A DNA stretch of 64,000 bases, taken from the NCBI RefSeq assembly GCF_004912165.1, contig NZ_STGV01000001.1, forward strand, positions 434,001 to 498,000. Reading direction: 5' to 3'. Both the position numbers and the translations under genes were made by a program. Source of the stretch: Peteryoungia ipomoeae (GTDB lineage: Bacteria > Pseudomonadota > Alphaproteobacteria > Rhizobiales > Rhizobiaceae). This document shows, one piece after another, positions 27,017-35,969 of this stretch; positions within the stretch are counted from its first letter, which is position 1, and each line of letters begins with the position of its first letter. The notes beneath the pieces were generated by a model. The model searched no databases. It saw only the letters and a program-made list of their open reading frames with translations, and was not told where the DNA came from.

Positions 27017-28012
27017 ATGGCCGGACGTATCGTTCACGGTGGCGGTCTTGCTGCGGCGGCTTCTGTCTATGGCGGAGCGCCCGCCGACTGGCTTGACTTG
27101 TCAACCGGCATCAACCCCCACGCACCGGATCTCCCGACGCTTCCGATCCGGGTCCTGCAGCGGCTGCCGGATAGCGAACTGGAGGAGGCCGTGCGTGTTG
27201 CGGCCCGCCGTTTCTACCAAAGCGGTGCGCGCTTGCCTTTGCCAGTTCCCGGCACGCAATCGGTCATCCAGCTGCTGCCGCGGCTTGTGAAGACCGCGCG
27301 GTCCGTCGCGATCCTCGCCCCGACCTATGGCGAATACGAGCGCTGCTTGCGCGCCGCTGGGCTTGCTGTGGACCTCATTGCAGATCTCGATGAGGTCTGC
27401 GACCGCCATGGACTCGTGGTCGTGGTCAATCCCAACAACCCGACCGGACGTGTCTATGCGCCCGACGACCTGAAAGCCGTTGCGGCTCGGCTTGATGGCT
27501 GGGGCGGACTACTTGTCGTCGACGAAGCCTTTGCCGATCTTTCCCCAGAGATCAGCCTTGCGGCGAGCGAGCGCGCCAATCTCATTGTCCTGAGGTCCTT
27601 CGGGAAGTTCTTCGGCATGGCCGGCATACGCCTCGGCTTCGTCATTGCCCGCGATGATGTGGTAGCGGCATTTTCCGATTGGTTGGGGCCATGGTCTGTC
27701 TCCGGGCCTGCGCTGTATTACGCAAGCCATCTGATGACGCGGGATCCAGAACAGCTTCGCGCCGCAATCCGGGTCCGGTCGGAAGCGCTTGCAAGGGTCG
27801 TTTTATCAGCAGGTCTTGAAGTGCGTGGGGCAGCGGGTTTGTTCACTCTCGTGACGCTTCCTGACGCTCAGAGATTGCATGAGCATCTGTGTGTAAACCA
27901 TATCCTCACAAGAAAATTTGACTACTGCGATACATGGTTGCGCATCGGCCTTGCGCCGGATGCAGATGCCGACGATCGTCTGGCCGCAGCGCTTTCAACC
28001 TATGTCCGGTGA
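27017..28012 (+). CDS. cobC: threonine-phosphate decarboxylase (CobC/CobD-type PLP enzyme)
   Basis: A 331-residue fold-type I PLP enzyme making (R)-1-amino-2-propanol phosphate, the linker to the lower ligand. The N-terminus HGGGLAAAASVYGGAPADWLDLSTGINP is diagnostic. PLP lysine is Lys197 in RSFGKFFGMAGIRLGF, and the aspartate region VVDEAFADL precedes it. It directly follows the cobB stop and ends 3 bp before cobD. In rhizobial nomenclature this is cobC (Salmonella cobD). Confidence 0.95.
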   Translation: MAGRIVHGGGLAAAASVYGGAPADWLDLSTGINPHAPDLPTLPIRVLQRLPDSELEEAVRVAARRFYQSGARLPLPVPGTQSVIQLLPRLVKTARSVAILAPTYGEYERCLRAAGLAVDLIADLDEVCDRHGLVVVVNPNNPTGRVYAPDDLKAVAARLDGWGGLLVVDEAFADLSPEISLAASERANLIVLRSFGKFFGMAGIRLGFVIARDDVVAAFSDWLGPWSVSGPALYYASHLMTRDPEQLRAAIRVRSEALARVVLSAGLEVRGAAGLFTLVTLPDAQRLHEHLCVNHILTRKFDYCDTWLRIGLAPDADADDRLAAALSTYVR

Positions 28013-28015
28013 CGC

Positions 28016-28984
28016 ATGACCACCCTTGCCATTCTCGCCCTTGGCCTTGCGATGGACCGTGTAGTCGGTGATCCCGACTGGCTGTGGAGGCGGTGGCCTC
28101 ATCCCGTCGTCTTCTTCGGCAAGGCGATCGAGATCTGTGAGAGACGCCTCAATCGGGAAAGCCTCAGTTTCGCGGCGCGGCGGCGCAATGGTGTTGTCAC
28201 TGCAATTGGCTTGCTTTGCCTGGCGGCCGTCACAGGCTTTGCCATAAAGGTTCTGTTGCGCGAACTCGGCCTTCTGGGGTTCTGTCTCGAGGCCATCGTC
28301 GTCGCGATCTTCCTTGCCCACAAAAGTCTGGCGGACCACGTGATGGCGGTCTATCGCGCGCTCAGCAGCGAGGGGCTCGATGCTGGTCGTCGGGCGGTCT
28401 CGAAGATTGTCGGGCGTGATCCCGCCGCCTTGAACGGGTCGGGCGTGGTGCGGGCTGCAATCGAAAGTCTGGCGGAAAATTTTGCCGATGGCGTCGTTGC
28501 GCCGGCCTTCTGGTATGCCGTCGGCGGCCTGCCGGGTCTGCTCGCTTACAAGATGTTGAACACGGCGGATTCGATGATCGGTCACAAGAGTGATCGCTAC
28601 CGCGCCTTCGGCTGGGCGGCAGCGCGCCTGGATGATGTCGCCAATTGGCCCGCAGCCCGGCTCTCGGCTCTCTTGATCGCCGCCGGGGCACTGGTCAGCA
28701 TAGGCCGATCGGCGGCCCGGATGTCGCTGTCGGCGGCCTTGCGCGATCACGGTTTGCACCGCTCTCCCAATTCGGGATGGCCAGAGGCGGCCATGGCCGG
28801 CGCGCTCGACCTTCAACTCGCCGGACCGCGGATCTACGCGGGCGAGAGGGTCAGTGAACCGATGATGCATGCAGCGGGCAGGGCAGAGGCGACGACGGCT
28901 GACATTGAGCGGGCCGTCAGCATTTTTCATGCTGCCTGGGCGTCAATGTTTACGCTTGTTGTCATCGTCGCGGTGACGATCTGA
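28016..28984 (+). CDS. cobD: adenosylcobinamide-phosphate synthase (CbiB family)
   Basis: A 322-residue inner-membrane protein of the CbiB/CobD family, which attaches the aminopropanol phosphate arm to adenosylcobyric acid. Family stretches: LALGLAMDRVVGDPDWLWR, HPVVFFGKAIE, ESLAENFADGVVAPAFW, YKMLNTADSMIGHKSDRY and AARLDDVANWPAARLSA. About four to five membrane segments are present. It is the last gene of cobABCD and is convergent with fnrN (27 bp between stops), without a clear terminator. Confidence 0.96.
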   Translation: MTTLAILALGLAMDRVVGDPDWLWRRWPHPVVFFGKAIEICERRLNRESLSFAARRRNGVVTAIGLLCLAAVTGFAIKVLLRELGLLGFCLEAIVVAIFLAHKSLADHVMAVYRALSSEGLDAGRRAVSKIVGRDPAALNGSGVVRAAIESLAENFADGVVAPAFWYAVGGLPGLLAYKMLNTADSMIGHKSDRYRAFGWAAARLDDVANWPAARLSALLIAAGALVSIGRSAARMSLSAALRDHGLHRSPNSGWPEAAMAGALDLQLAGPRIYAGERVSEPMMHAAGRAEATTADIERAVSIFHAAWASMFTLVVIVAVTI

Positions 28985-29011
28985 TTCGTTTCGCTAAAGC
29001 TGACTGCCGCT

Positions 29012-29746
29012 CTACCAGTCCGAATCGATGCCCGCTGCCTGGCGCAGTTGCTCCAAGCGGGACACGGAGACATGACGGTTGTTTTCGATGGTGATCACGC
29101 CTTCCTTGCGCAGCTTCGTCATCTGGCGGCTTACCGTCTCGATGGTGAGGCCGAGGAAGTCAGCGATGTCAGCGCGTGACAGGGGCAGGTCGAAGTTCTG
29201 CTGGTCACCCTCTTCCGGGTCGATATGCGTCGCGATCAGGTAGAGGAAACTCGCAACCTTCTCCTGGGCGGTCTTGCGGCCCAGGGTCAACATCCAGTCC
29301 CGCGCCTCATCCAGCTCTTTCAGCGACTGGCTGTGCAGTCGCCGCTCGAATTCCGGTACCTCGTTGAGCATGCGGTCGACAACGTTGCGGGGGAAGCAGC
29401 AGATCTCCATGTCTGTCGCGGCCTCAGCCGTCATCGTGCTCTCGCTCTGGAACGGGCGACCAAGGAAATCCGGCGCGAATTGCAGGCCGACGATCTGCTG
29501 GCGGCCATCCGCCATCATCTTCGACAGCTTGATCACGCCTTTCAAGATGTTGCTGTAGGTGCCGACGCTTTCACCCTGGCCAATCACCTCATTGCCGCAC
29601 CCGATCTGCTTGCGGAAGGAGTGCTTGTTGAGTTCGATAAGCTGGCTTGCGGTGAGGGCTGAACACAGGCCGCCATGGCGTGCCTCGCAGGAGCGGCAGA
29701 CCACCGGAGCCTCTGCTTCGGGCTGTGGTTTGCGATAGGTATCCAT
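29012..29746 (-). CDS. fnrN: FnrN-type Crp/Fnr oxygen-responsive regulator
   Basis: A 244-residue Crp/Fnr regulator. Cysteines for an oxygen-labile [4Fe-4S] cluster are present: Cys17, Cys20 and Cys28 (CRSCEARHGGLC) plus the central Cys116/Cys117 (EICCFPR). The helix-turn-helix recognition helix carries IETVSRQ (Glu203, Ser206, Arg207), the FNR-type E--SR contact for TTGAT-N4-ATCAA boxes. The ATG at 29746 gives the family N-terminus; a longer frame starts at 29788. It diverges from hemN across an FNR-type box at 29857-29870. Expected to activate hemN and both fix operons of this window under low oxygen. Confidence 0.95.
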   Translation of the reverse strand: MDTYRKPQPEAEAPVVCRSCEARHGGLCSALTASQLIELNKHSFRKQIGCGNEVIGQGESVGTYSNILKGVIKLSKMMADGRQQIVGLQFAPDFLGRPFQSESTMTAEAATDMEICCFPRNVVDRMLNEVPEFERRLHSQSLKELDEARDWMLTLGRKTAQEKVASFLYLIATHIDPEEGDQQNFDLPLSRADIADFLGLTIETVSRQMTKLRKEGVITIENNRHVSVSRLEQLRQAAGIDSDW

Positions 29747-29856
29747 TGTCGCTATCCCGTTGCTCGGCGGCTCAAACGGCACGCACATCCGCCAATCGAT
29801 TGCACGAAAATTGCTGATTTGAAATGGCTGGTCTTGTTTATAAGCCTATCATCGAA

Positions 29857-29870
29857 TTGATCGAAGTCAA
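29857..29870 (+). promoter_or_regulatory. FNR/FixK box (anaerobox) upstream of hemN
   Basis: TTGATCGAAGTCAA matches TTGAT-N4-ATCAA with one deviation (G for A in the right half). A -10-like TATCAT at 29893-29898 predicts a start near 29905, which is 41.5 bp from the box centre: the class II FNR spacing. It may also serve divergent fnrN (centre 117 bp from its ATG). Confidence 0.8.
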
Positions 29871-29934
29871 AGGCGAATGCGATGGGGAACGCTATCATGG
29901 GTCGCAATTCAATCAATTCTGGACGCCGCTCATC

Positions 29935-31284
29935 ATGCAAAATACACTTCTCGCCAAGTATTCCGGTGCGGTGCCACGCTATACGAGTTATCCGACGGCG
30001 CCACACTTCCACGAGGGCGTGGACTGCGGCATTTATGCGCAGTGGCTCGGGGCCTTGGGGGAGGGGCAGAAGCTCTCACTCTATCTGCACATTCCCTATT
30101 GCGACCGTCTCTGCTGGTTCTGCGCCTGTCATACCAAGCATACGCTGAAGTACGAACCTATTGCCAACTATCTGGAATCGCTGAAAAAAGAGATCGTTGC
30201 GGTCGGGGCGAAAATCGCGCCCGGCGTCGAGGTCTCGGCTGTTCATTTCGGCGGTGGATCGCCCACCATGCTGAAGCCCGAAGATATGGTCGACCTCATA
30301 CGGGCGCTGAGGGCTGCCTTTCGCTTCGCTGCGGATGTTGAGGTCAGCGTCGAGATGGATCCGAATGATCTTGATGAACCGCGCTACGATGCGCTGGCCC
30401 GGATCGGCATGACGCGTGCCAGCCTTGGCGTGCAGGATTTCCACCCTGAGGTGCAGAAGGCGATCAACCGCATTCAGACCTTCGAGCAGACAAAGTCGGT
30501 GGTGGATGCCGTGCGGGCGCGTGGTGTCAGCTCGGTGAATTGCGATATTCTTTATGGCCTGCCGTATCAGACCGAGGCAACGCTGGCCGAGACCGTCGAT
30601 GCCATCCTCTCTCTTAAGCCCGACCGGATCGCGCTCTTCGGTTATGCGCACGTGCCATGGATGAAGAAGCACCAGACGATGATCCCCGAGGCGGCATTGC
30701 CAGGACTTCAGGAGCGCTTCGACCAGATGACCTTTGCGGCGGAGAGGCTGATTGCGGCCGGCTACGAGGCGGTCGGCATCGATCATTTCGCTCTTCCGGG
30801 CGACAGCATGGCCGTTGCGGCGCGGACAGGGCAGCTGCGCCGCAATTTCCAGGGATATACGGTCGATGATGCCGATGCCCTGATTGGCCTTGGCGCATCC
30901 TCGATTGGTCAGTTGCCGCAAGGCTATGTGCAGAACATGCCGGCAACCGGTGAATATCAACGCATGGTCGATCAGGGTGGGCTGGCGGCTGTCCGCGGCA
31001 TCGCCGTGAGTGAGAACGACCGGATGCGCCGTCGCGTGATCGAGGAGATCATGTGTCGGTTCCGCCTCAATTTCGACGCGCTTCGCCAGGAGTTTCCCGC
31101 CGGCATTGGCGCTGTCATCGAAGAGGCCCGACAGTTTGCCGCAAGCAATAGTGACGGCATCTGTGAGTTTATCGACGGCAATTTTGTCGTCACGGAGCTC
31201 GGTCGCCCCTTTGCCCGCACCATTGCTGCCGTCTTCGATGACTATCTCGGCAATGGTAAAGGCCGCCACTCGGTTGCTGTTTAA
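29935..31284 (+). CDS. hemN: oxygen-independent coproporphyrinogen III oxidase
   Basis: A 449-residue radical-SAM enzyme that decarboxylates coproporphyrinogen III to protoporphyrinogen IX without oxygen. The cluster motif is C56-DRL-C60-WF-C63 (PYCDRLCWFCAC), followed by HFGGGSPTML and NCDILYGLPYQT. The N-terminus from the ATG at 29935 (LLAKYSGAVPRYTSYPTAPHF) is the true HemN start; the frame stays open 37 codons upstream through the anaerobox, which argues against those codons. True HemN rather than HemW by length and motifs. Regulation: class II FNR-type promoter, so induced when oxygen is low and heme is needed for the cbb3 oxidase. Confidence 0.96.
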   Translation: MQNTLLAKYSGAVPRYTSYPTAPHFHEGVDCGIYAQWLGALGEGQKLSLYLHIPYCDRLCWFCACHTKHTLKYEPIANYLESLKKEIVAVGAKIAPGVEVSAVHFGGGSPTMLKPEDMVDLIRALRAAFRFAADVEVSVEMDPNDLDEPRYDALARIGMTRASLGVQDFHPEVQKAINRIQTFEQTKSVVDAVRARGVSSVNCDILYGLPYQTEATLAETVDAILSLKPDRIALFGYAHVPWMKKHQTMIPEAALPGLQERFDQMTFAAERLIAAGYEAVGIDHFALPGDSMAVAARTGQLRRNFQGYTVDDADALIGLGASSIGQLPQGYVQNMPATGEYQRMVDQGGLAAVRGIAVSENDRMRRRVIEEIMCRFRLNFDALRQEFPAGIGAVIEEARQFAASNSDGICEFIDGNFVVTELGRPFARTIAAVFDDYLGNGKGRHSVAV

Positions 31285-31390
31285 GCAACACCAAAGGGGC
31301 AAATGATGCAGTTGCGAAAAACGGCCATTGGCATTTCTGCGTGTTTTCCTTATGTGGAACACAGAATTCGAGACTTATGAGGTACCGAGC

Positions 31391-31669
31391 GTGACCGCTA
31401 CATTTGACAAAGTTGCCGACATCATTGCTGAAACCAGCGAAATCGACCGCGAGACGATTACGCCGGAAAGCCACACCATTGATGATCTTGGCATCGACAG
31501 CCTCGACTTCCTCGACATCGTCTTTGCGATCGACAAGGAATTCGGCATCAAGATCCCGCTTGAGCAGTGGACGCAGGAAGTCAACGAAGGCAAGGTTTCG
31601 ACCGAGGAATACTTCGTCTTGAAGAACCTCTGCGCCAAGATCGACGAACTCAAGGCCGCCAAGGGCTGA
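31391..31669 (+). CDS. acpXL: acyl carrier protein AcpXL
   Basis: A 92-residue special acyl carrier protein, the known length of rhizobial AcpXL. The phosphopantetheine serine is Ser37 in GIDSLDFLD. It carries the 27-hydroxyoctacosanoate-type chain destined for lipid A. I choose the GTG at 31391 because TGAGGT lies 7 bp upstream and the length fits; upstream in-frame codons to 31328 have no such support. First gene of the very-long-chain fatty acid operon that ends with lpxXL. Confidence 0.95.
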   Translation: MTATFDKVADIIAETSEIDRETITPESHTIDDLGIDSLDFLDIVFAIDKEFGIKIPLEQWTQEVNEGKVSTEEYFVLKNLCAKIDELKAAKG

Positions 31670-31693
31670 TCCGCCACGCGGCGGAGACACCGT

Positions 31694-32167
31694 ATGCTGC
31701 TTGAATATTTCCAGATGATTGACAAGGTCGAGAGCGTGGATCTCGGCCTTGGTCGTTTGAAGGCCACCTCGACCGTTCCGATGGAAAGCCCTGTTTTTGA
31801 AGGGCATTTTCCCGGCATGCCGCTCGTACCCGGCGTTCTCTTGATCGAGACCATGGCGCAGGCCTCCGGCATGCTGCTGCTTGCGGTCAAGGACTTCGAC
31901 GCCATGCCCTTCCTGATGTCGGTGGATGGTGCAAAGATGCGCACCTTCGTCGAGCCCGGTGCCGTGCTCGATATCGAGGCGGAGCTGGAGCACGACGGTT
32001 CGGGCTTTGCCGTCACCAAGGCGCGGATCACCAGTGGCGGCAAGAAGGTCTGCGATGCACAGCTGAAGCTTCGCACCATGCCGTTCTCCGAAGTGCCGCT
32101 CGCGCCGATCGTGCGCAAACGTGCCGAAGAAATCGGGCTTCTTGCGGCAATGGCTGCCGGAGCCTGA
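31694..32167 (+). CDS. fabZXL: 3-hydroxyacyl-ACP dehydratase FabZ-like
   Basis: A 157-residue hot-dog dehydratase. The FabZ active site is HFPGMPLVPGVLLIE with His38 and Glu52. It lies 24 bp after acpXL, the standard place of fabZXL, and should dehydrate the long-chain 3-hydroxyacyl-AcpXL intermediates. The C-terminus (about residues 130-157) is longer than in housekeeping FabZ. 103 bp separate it from the next start, with no terminator visible. Confidence 0.92.
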   Translation: MLLEYFQMIDKVESVDLGLGRLKATSTVPMESPVFEGHFPGMPLVPGVLLIETMAQASGMLLLAVKDFDAMPFLMSVDGAKMRTFVEPGAVLDIEAELEHDGSGFAVTKARITSGGKKVCDAQLKLRTMPFSEVPLAPIVRKRAEEIGLLAAMAAGA

Positions 32168-32270
32168 GCTTTGTGCAGATCGCCAGTGTGCGATCTGCTC
32201 TTGACCTTGGGGGCTTATTCGGGAAAACCCGCTTTTGACGTCGGCAGGGCTGCCGGCGAGAGGATTGCTT

Positions 32271-33473
32271 ATGGTCAAACAGCCGAATGATGTGGTGATT
32301 ACCGGTATCGGTATTGTCACCTGCCACGGAACAGGCAAGGAGCCGCATATTGCGTTGCTCTCGGGACCTGCCGCACCGGAACCGGTGCTCGAAACCGACA
32401 AGTTCAAGCCCTATATCGTGCATCCCTTGCCCGAGATCGACTGGTCCGAGCAGGTTGGTCGCAAGGATCAGCGCCAGATGGAAAACTGGCAGCGCCTCGG
32501 CGTCTTTGCCGCCGGTCTTGCGCTCGATGATGCCAAGATGAAGGACGACATGGATGCCTGCGGCTCCATGGACCTGATCGTGGCGGCCGGGGGTGGTGAA
32601 CGTGATATCGCGGTCGATAGCCTGATCGTCGACGAGGCCCTGACGCGCAATGATCGTGAACGTCTGCTGATCGAAAAGCTGAAGACGGAACTGCGCCCGA
32701 CGCTGTTCCTCGCCCAACTTTCGAACCTGCTCGCCGGCAATATCTCGATTGTCCACAAGGTCACCGGATCTTCGCGCACCTTCATGGGTGAGGAATCGGC
32801 CGGCATTTCCGCCATTGAAACAGCCTTTGCCCGCATCAAGGCCGGCCAGTCGACGCACACGCTGGTCGGTGGCGCCTTTATCGCCGAGCGTTCGGATATC
32901 CTTCTCCTGGTCGAGGGCATTCGTGCCCACCAGACGGATGCGTTCCAGCCCCTCTGGTCCCGTGATGGCTCGTCCGGTGGCGGCATGATCTTGGGAACCG
33001 TCGGAGCCTTCCTCGTTTTGGAATCGCGCGAGCACGCCGAAGCCCGTGGGGCGCATATCTACGCCGTGCTTGATGCGGTCGAAGGCGACCGCGGAAACCG
33101 TGATGGCGGCGGGTTGGAGCAACGCCTCAATCGGATCGCACCGGAAGCGGGCGCACTGTCTGCCGCCGATACTGTGGTCTTCTCTGGCGCATCCGGCATG
33201 GCTGACCTCACACAACGTGAGAAAGCTGCCCTCGAGGACCGGTTCGCCGGAATGCCTTTGCGTGGCTATGGCGGCGTGATTGGTCACTCGCTTGAGGCGC
33301 AGTTCCCGGCGGGCTTGGCACTCGCCGCTCTTGCTATCGATTCCGGCGCAATTGTTCCCGCCTTCGATGCTCAGAACGAGATCGCTCAGGCCTCTCCGGC
33401 AAAGCATGCCATCGTGTCCACCGTCGGCTATATTCGCGGCGAGGGCCTTGCGGTCCTGTCGGCCGACGTTTGA
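32271..33473 (+). CDS. fabF2XL: ketosynthase-like protein without catalytic cysteine (FabF2XL)
   Basis: A 400-residue thiolase-fold protein of the KAS II type. The region where active ketosynthases carry TACASG reads VTGSSRTFMGEESAGISAI (from about residue 165), with no cysteine. The first active-site histidine motif (HGTST) is replaced by FSGASGM; the second (GVIGHSLEAQFPAGLA) is recognisable. It therefore resembles chain-length-factor partners of type II polyketide ketosynthases and probably pairs with the next, complete enzyme (inference). The ATG at 32271 has GAGAGGA upstream. Known in rhizobia as one of two KAS genes beside acpXL. Confidence 0.9.
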   Translation: MVKQPNDVVITGIGIVTCHGTGKEPHIALLSGPAAPEPVLETDKFKPYIVHPLPEIDWSEQVGRKDQRQMENWQRLGVFAAGLALDDAKMKDDMDACGSMDLIVAAGGGERDIAVDSLIVDEALTRNDRERLLIEKLKTELRPTLFLAQLSNLLAGNISIVHKVTGSSRTFMGEESAGISAIETAFARIKAGQSTHTLVGGAFIAERSDILLLVEGIRAHQTDAFQPLWSRDGSSGGGMILGTVGAFLVLESREHAEARGAHIYAVLDAVEGDRGNRDGGGLEQRLNRIAPEAGALSAADTVVFSGASGMADLTQREKAALEDRFAGMPLRGYGGVIGHSLEAQFPAGLALAALAIDSGAIVPAFDAQNEIAQASPAKHAIVSTVGYIRGEGLAVLSADV

Positions 33474-33487
33474 ACAAGGAAAGATCC

Positions 33488-34777
33488 ATGACCGAAACCC
33501 GCTTCAAGGATCATCTCGGGCGTCCGATCGTCGCCGTCACCGGCATGGGCGTCATCACTTCGCTCGGCCAGGGACTTGCCGACAACTGGGCAAGGCTGAC
33601 TGCCGGTCAGTCCGGCATTCACTACATCAAGCGGTTTGAGACCGAGGGGATGTCGACACGCATCGGCGGCACCGTCGATTTTGTCGCGGTGCCGGCCAAC
33701 AATGCCGTCGAACGCTCCTTTGCCCTGGCGCGCGAAACGACCATCGAGGCGCTGGCCCAGGCCGGCATCAACGGTGATTTCGCAGGCCCCCTGTTTCTCG
33801 CAGCCCCGCCTGTCGAGCCGGAATGGCATGACCGCTTCGCGCTTGCCGAGCGGGCGCCGGCCTCCACCGAGCCGGGTGATGCCTATGTCCGTTTCCTTGC
33901 CGCCATGCGCGAAAAGCCGGACCCGGTCTTCCTCGAAGCCGTGCAATTCGGCTCTATCTCCGAGCGTCTCGCCGACAAGTTTGGAACGCGCGGCCTGCCG
34001 GTCACCCTGTCGACGGCCTGCGCTTCGGGTGCAACCGCGATCCAGCTCGGCGTCGAAGCCATTCGCCAGGGCAGGACGGACCGCGCCTTGACGGTCGCGA
34101 CCGATGGTTCGATCAGCCCGGAATCCGTGATCCGCTTTTCGCTTCTGTCCGCACTTTCCACGCAGAACGACCCGCCGGAAAAGGCATCCAAGCCGTTTTC
34201 CAGGGAGCGCGACGGTTTCGTCATTGCCGAAGGTGCGGCAACACTCGTGCTGGAATCGCTGGAGTCAGCCGTTGCGCGTGGCGCCAAGGTGCTTGGCGTG
34301 ATCAAGGGCTGCGGCGAAAAGGCTGATCATTTTCACCGTACGCGGTCTTCCCCGGATGGCGGTCCTGCCATTGCGACGATCAAGGCCGCCCTTGCCGATG
34401 CCGGTCTCGGCGAAGATGCCATTGGTTATATCAATGCCCATGGCACATCGACTCCGGAAAACGACAAGATGGAATATGGCGCCATGCTTTCGGTCTTCGG
34501 TGACCGGCTGAAGGATGGCATTCCCTGCTCGTCGAACAAGTCGATGATCGGCCATACGCTGACGGCTGCCGGTGCGGTGGAGGCCGTGTTCTCGATCCAG
34601 ACCATGCTGACCGGGACAGTGCCGCCGACGATCAACTACACCAACCCTGATCCGTCGATCGTCCTGGACGTCGTGCCGAATGTGAAGCGGGAGGTGTCGG
34701 TTTCGGCCGTTCTCTCCAACTCCTTCGGCTTTGGCGGGCAGAATGCCAGCCTTGTCATGACGCGGGAACCGGTCTAA
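33488..34777 (+). CDS. fabF1XL: 3-oxoacyl-ACP synthase II-type (FabF1XL)
   Basis: A 429-residue KAS II enzyme with all catalytic residues: Cys178 (STACASGATA), His318 (NAHGTSTPEND) and His356 (SMIGHTLTAAGA). It should elongate acyl-AcpXL toward the C28 chain. The start at 33488 (MTETRFKD) follows AAGGAAAG and lies 15 bp after the previous stop. The length and N-terminus (PIVAVTGMGVITSLG) are normal. It probably forms a heterodimer with the cysteine-less neighbour upstream (inference). Confidence 0.95.
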   Translation: MTETRFKDHLGRPIVAVTGMGVITSLGQGLADNWARLTAGQSGIHYIKRFETEGMSTRIGGTVDFVAVPANNAVERSFALARETTIEALAQAGINGDFAGPLFLAAPPVEPEWHDRFALAERAPASTEPGDAYVRFLAAMREKPDPVFLEAVQFGSISERLADKFGTRGLPVTLSTACASGATAIQLGVEAIRQGRTDRALTVATDGSISPESVIRFSLLSALSTQNDPPEKASKPFSRERDGFVIAEGAATLVLESLESAVARGAKVLGVIKGCGEKADHFHRTRSSPDGGPAIATIKAALADAGLGEDAIGYINAHGTSTPENDKMEYGAMLSVFGDRLKDGIPCSSNKSMIGHTLTAAGAVEAVFSIQTMLTGTVPPTINYTNPDPSIVLDVVPNVKREVSVSAVLSNSFGFGGQNASLVMTREPV

Positions 34778-34799
34778 GGCCTCAGCCATCCAATCGGGA

Positions 34800-34878
34800 C
34801 GTCATCCTCAAGCTGCTGGCAGAGGATGACGCACGTCGCAATAATAATAGGCTCGGCAGAGACCCGGGAAACTCCGGG
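34800..34878. other. two hairpins in the fabF1XL-adh gap
   Basis: In the 158-bp gap inside the operon, CGTCATCCTC (34800-34809) pairs perfectly with GAGGATGACG (34822-34831), and CCCGG (34863-34867) pairs with CCGGG (34874-34878). Neither is followed by a T-run, so they look like RNA processing or stability elements, or a degenerate intergenic repeat, more than terminators. Confidence 0.5.
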
Positions 34879-34935
34879 TAAGACGGAAGCGTGACGACGC
34901 CCCAAGTGCCACGAAGCCCAGTTAAGGAACCTGTC

Positions 34936-35964
34936 ATGCGCGCATTGCAGCTCGTCGAAGACCGCAAGCTTGAGATCGTCGATTTGCCGGAGCCGGAGGC
35001 TCCAGGTCCCGGTGAAGTGACGCTGCGGGTCAAGGCCGTGGCGCTGAACCATATCGATGTCTGGGGCTGGCGCGGCATGGCGTTTGCCAAGCGCAAGATG
35101 CCGCTCACCATCGGTGCGGAAGCTGCGGGCGTGGTTGAAGCCATCGGCCCGGGTGTTTCGAATGTCCTGCCGGGCGATCTCGTTTCTGTTTACGGCGCGC
35201 GCATCTGTGGTCGCTGCAAGCCCTGCCGTGAGGGTCGCGACAATCTTTGCGAACATGTCGGCGGCGTGCACGGCTTCCATCTGGATGGCTTTGCCCAGGA
35301 AAAGATGAACATTCCGGCCCGTCAGCTGGTTCCGGCCCCTCCGGGCATCGATGCGGTTGCCGCCGCGCTCGCACCGGTCACCTTCGGCACGGTCGAGCAT
35401 ATGCTTTTCGACAATGCCAAGCTGGAACCTGGTGAAACCATCCTCGTCCATGCCGGCGGCTCCGGCATCGGCACGGCCGCGATCCAGCTTGCCAAGAAGA
35501 TCGGCTGCACCGTCATCACCACAGTCGGCTCCGACGACAAGATCGAAAAGGCCAAGGCGCTGGGTGCTGATCACGTCATCAATTACCGGACCGACCGCTT
35601 CGAGGGCGTTGTGCGCAAGCTGACCAAGAAAAAGGGCGTCGATGTCGTCTTCGAACATGTCGGCAAGGACACCTGGGCCGGTTCCATGCTCTGCATGAAG
35701 CGCGGCGGCCGTCTGGTCACCTGCGGCTCGACCTCGGGTGTGTCGACCGACATCAACCTGATGATGCTGTTCCAGCAGCAGCTGAAGCTGCTTGGCTCCT
35801 TTGGCTGCCGTATGGAAAACATGGCCAATGCCATGCAGAAGATGGCGCGTGGCATCGTGCATCCCGTCATCGACACCGAAGTCGGCCTGGAAGACATCGA
35901 TCGGGCGCTCGAGCGCATGGAAGGGCGGCAGATCTTCGGCAAGATCGTCCTCAAGATGGACTGA
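34936..35964 (+). CDS. adh2XL: MDR zinc-binding dehydrogenase of the VLCFA cluster
   Basis: A 342-residue medium-chain dehydrogenase/reductase. A structural-zinc lobe is present (Cys91, Cys94, Cys97, Cys105: CGRCKPC and NLC), and the nucleotide-binding motif is VHAGGSGIGTAAIQLA. The usual catalytic-zinc cysteine near residue 38 is absent (ALNHIDVWG), as in quinone-oxidoreductase/enoyl-reductase-like MDRs. In the acpXL cluster it is the gene called adh2XL and is thought to be the enoyl reductase step or a related reduction (inference). TAAGGAA precedes the ATG at 34936. Confidence 0.9.
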   Translation: MRALQLVEDRKLEIVDLPEPEAPGPGEVTLRVKAVALNHIDVWGWRGMAFAKRKMPLTIGAEAAGVVEAIGPGVSNVLPGDLVSVYGARICGRCKPCREGRDNLCEHVGGVHGFHLDGFAQEKMNIPARQLVPAPPGIDAVAAALAPVTFGTVEHMLFDNAKLEPGETILVHAGGSGIGTAAIQLAKKIGCTVITTVGSDDKIEKAKALGADHVINYRTDRFEGVVRKLTKKKGVDVVFEHVGKDTWAGSMLCMKRGGRLVTCGSTSGVSTDINLMMLFQQQLKLLGSFGCRMENMANAMQKMARGIVHPVIDTEVGLEDIDRALERMEGRQIFGKIVLKMD

Positions 35965-35969
35965 CGCCC

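Noticed and set aside
29747..29856. Second FNR box for autoregulation of fnrN
   Set aside because: TTGCACGAAAATTG and nearby TTG/CAA triplets do not form a TTG-N8-CAA inverted repeat; only the box at 29857 is convincing.
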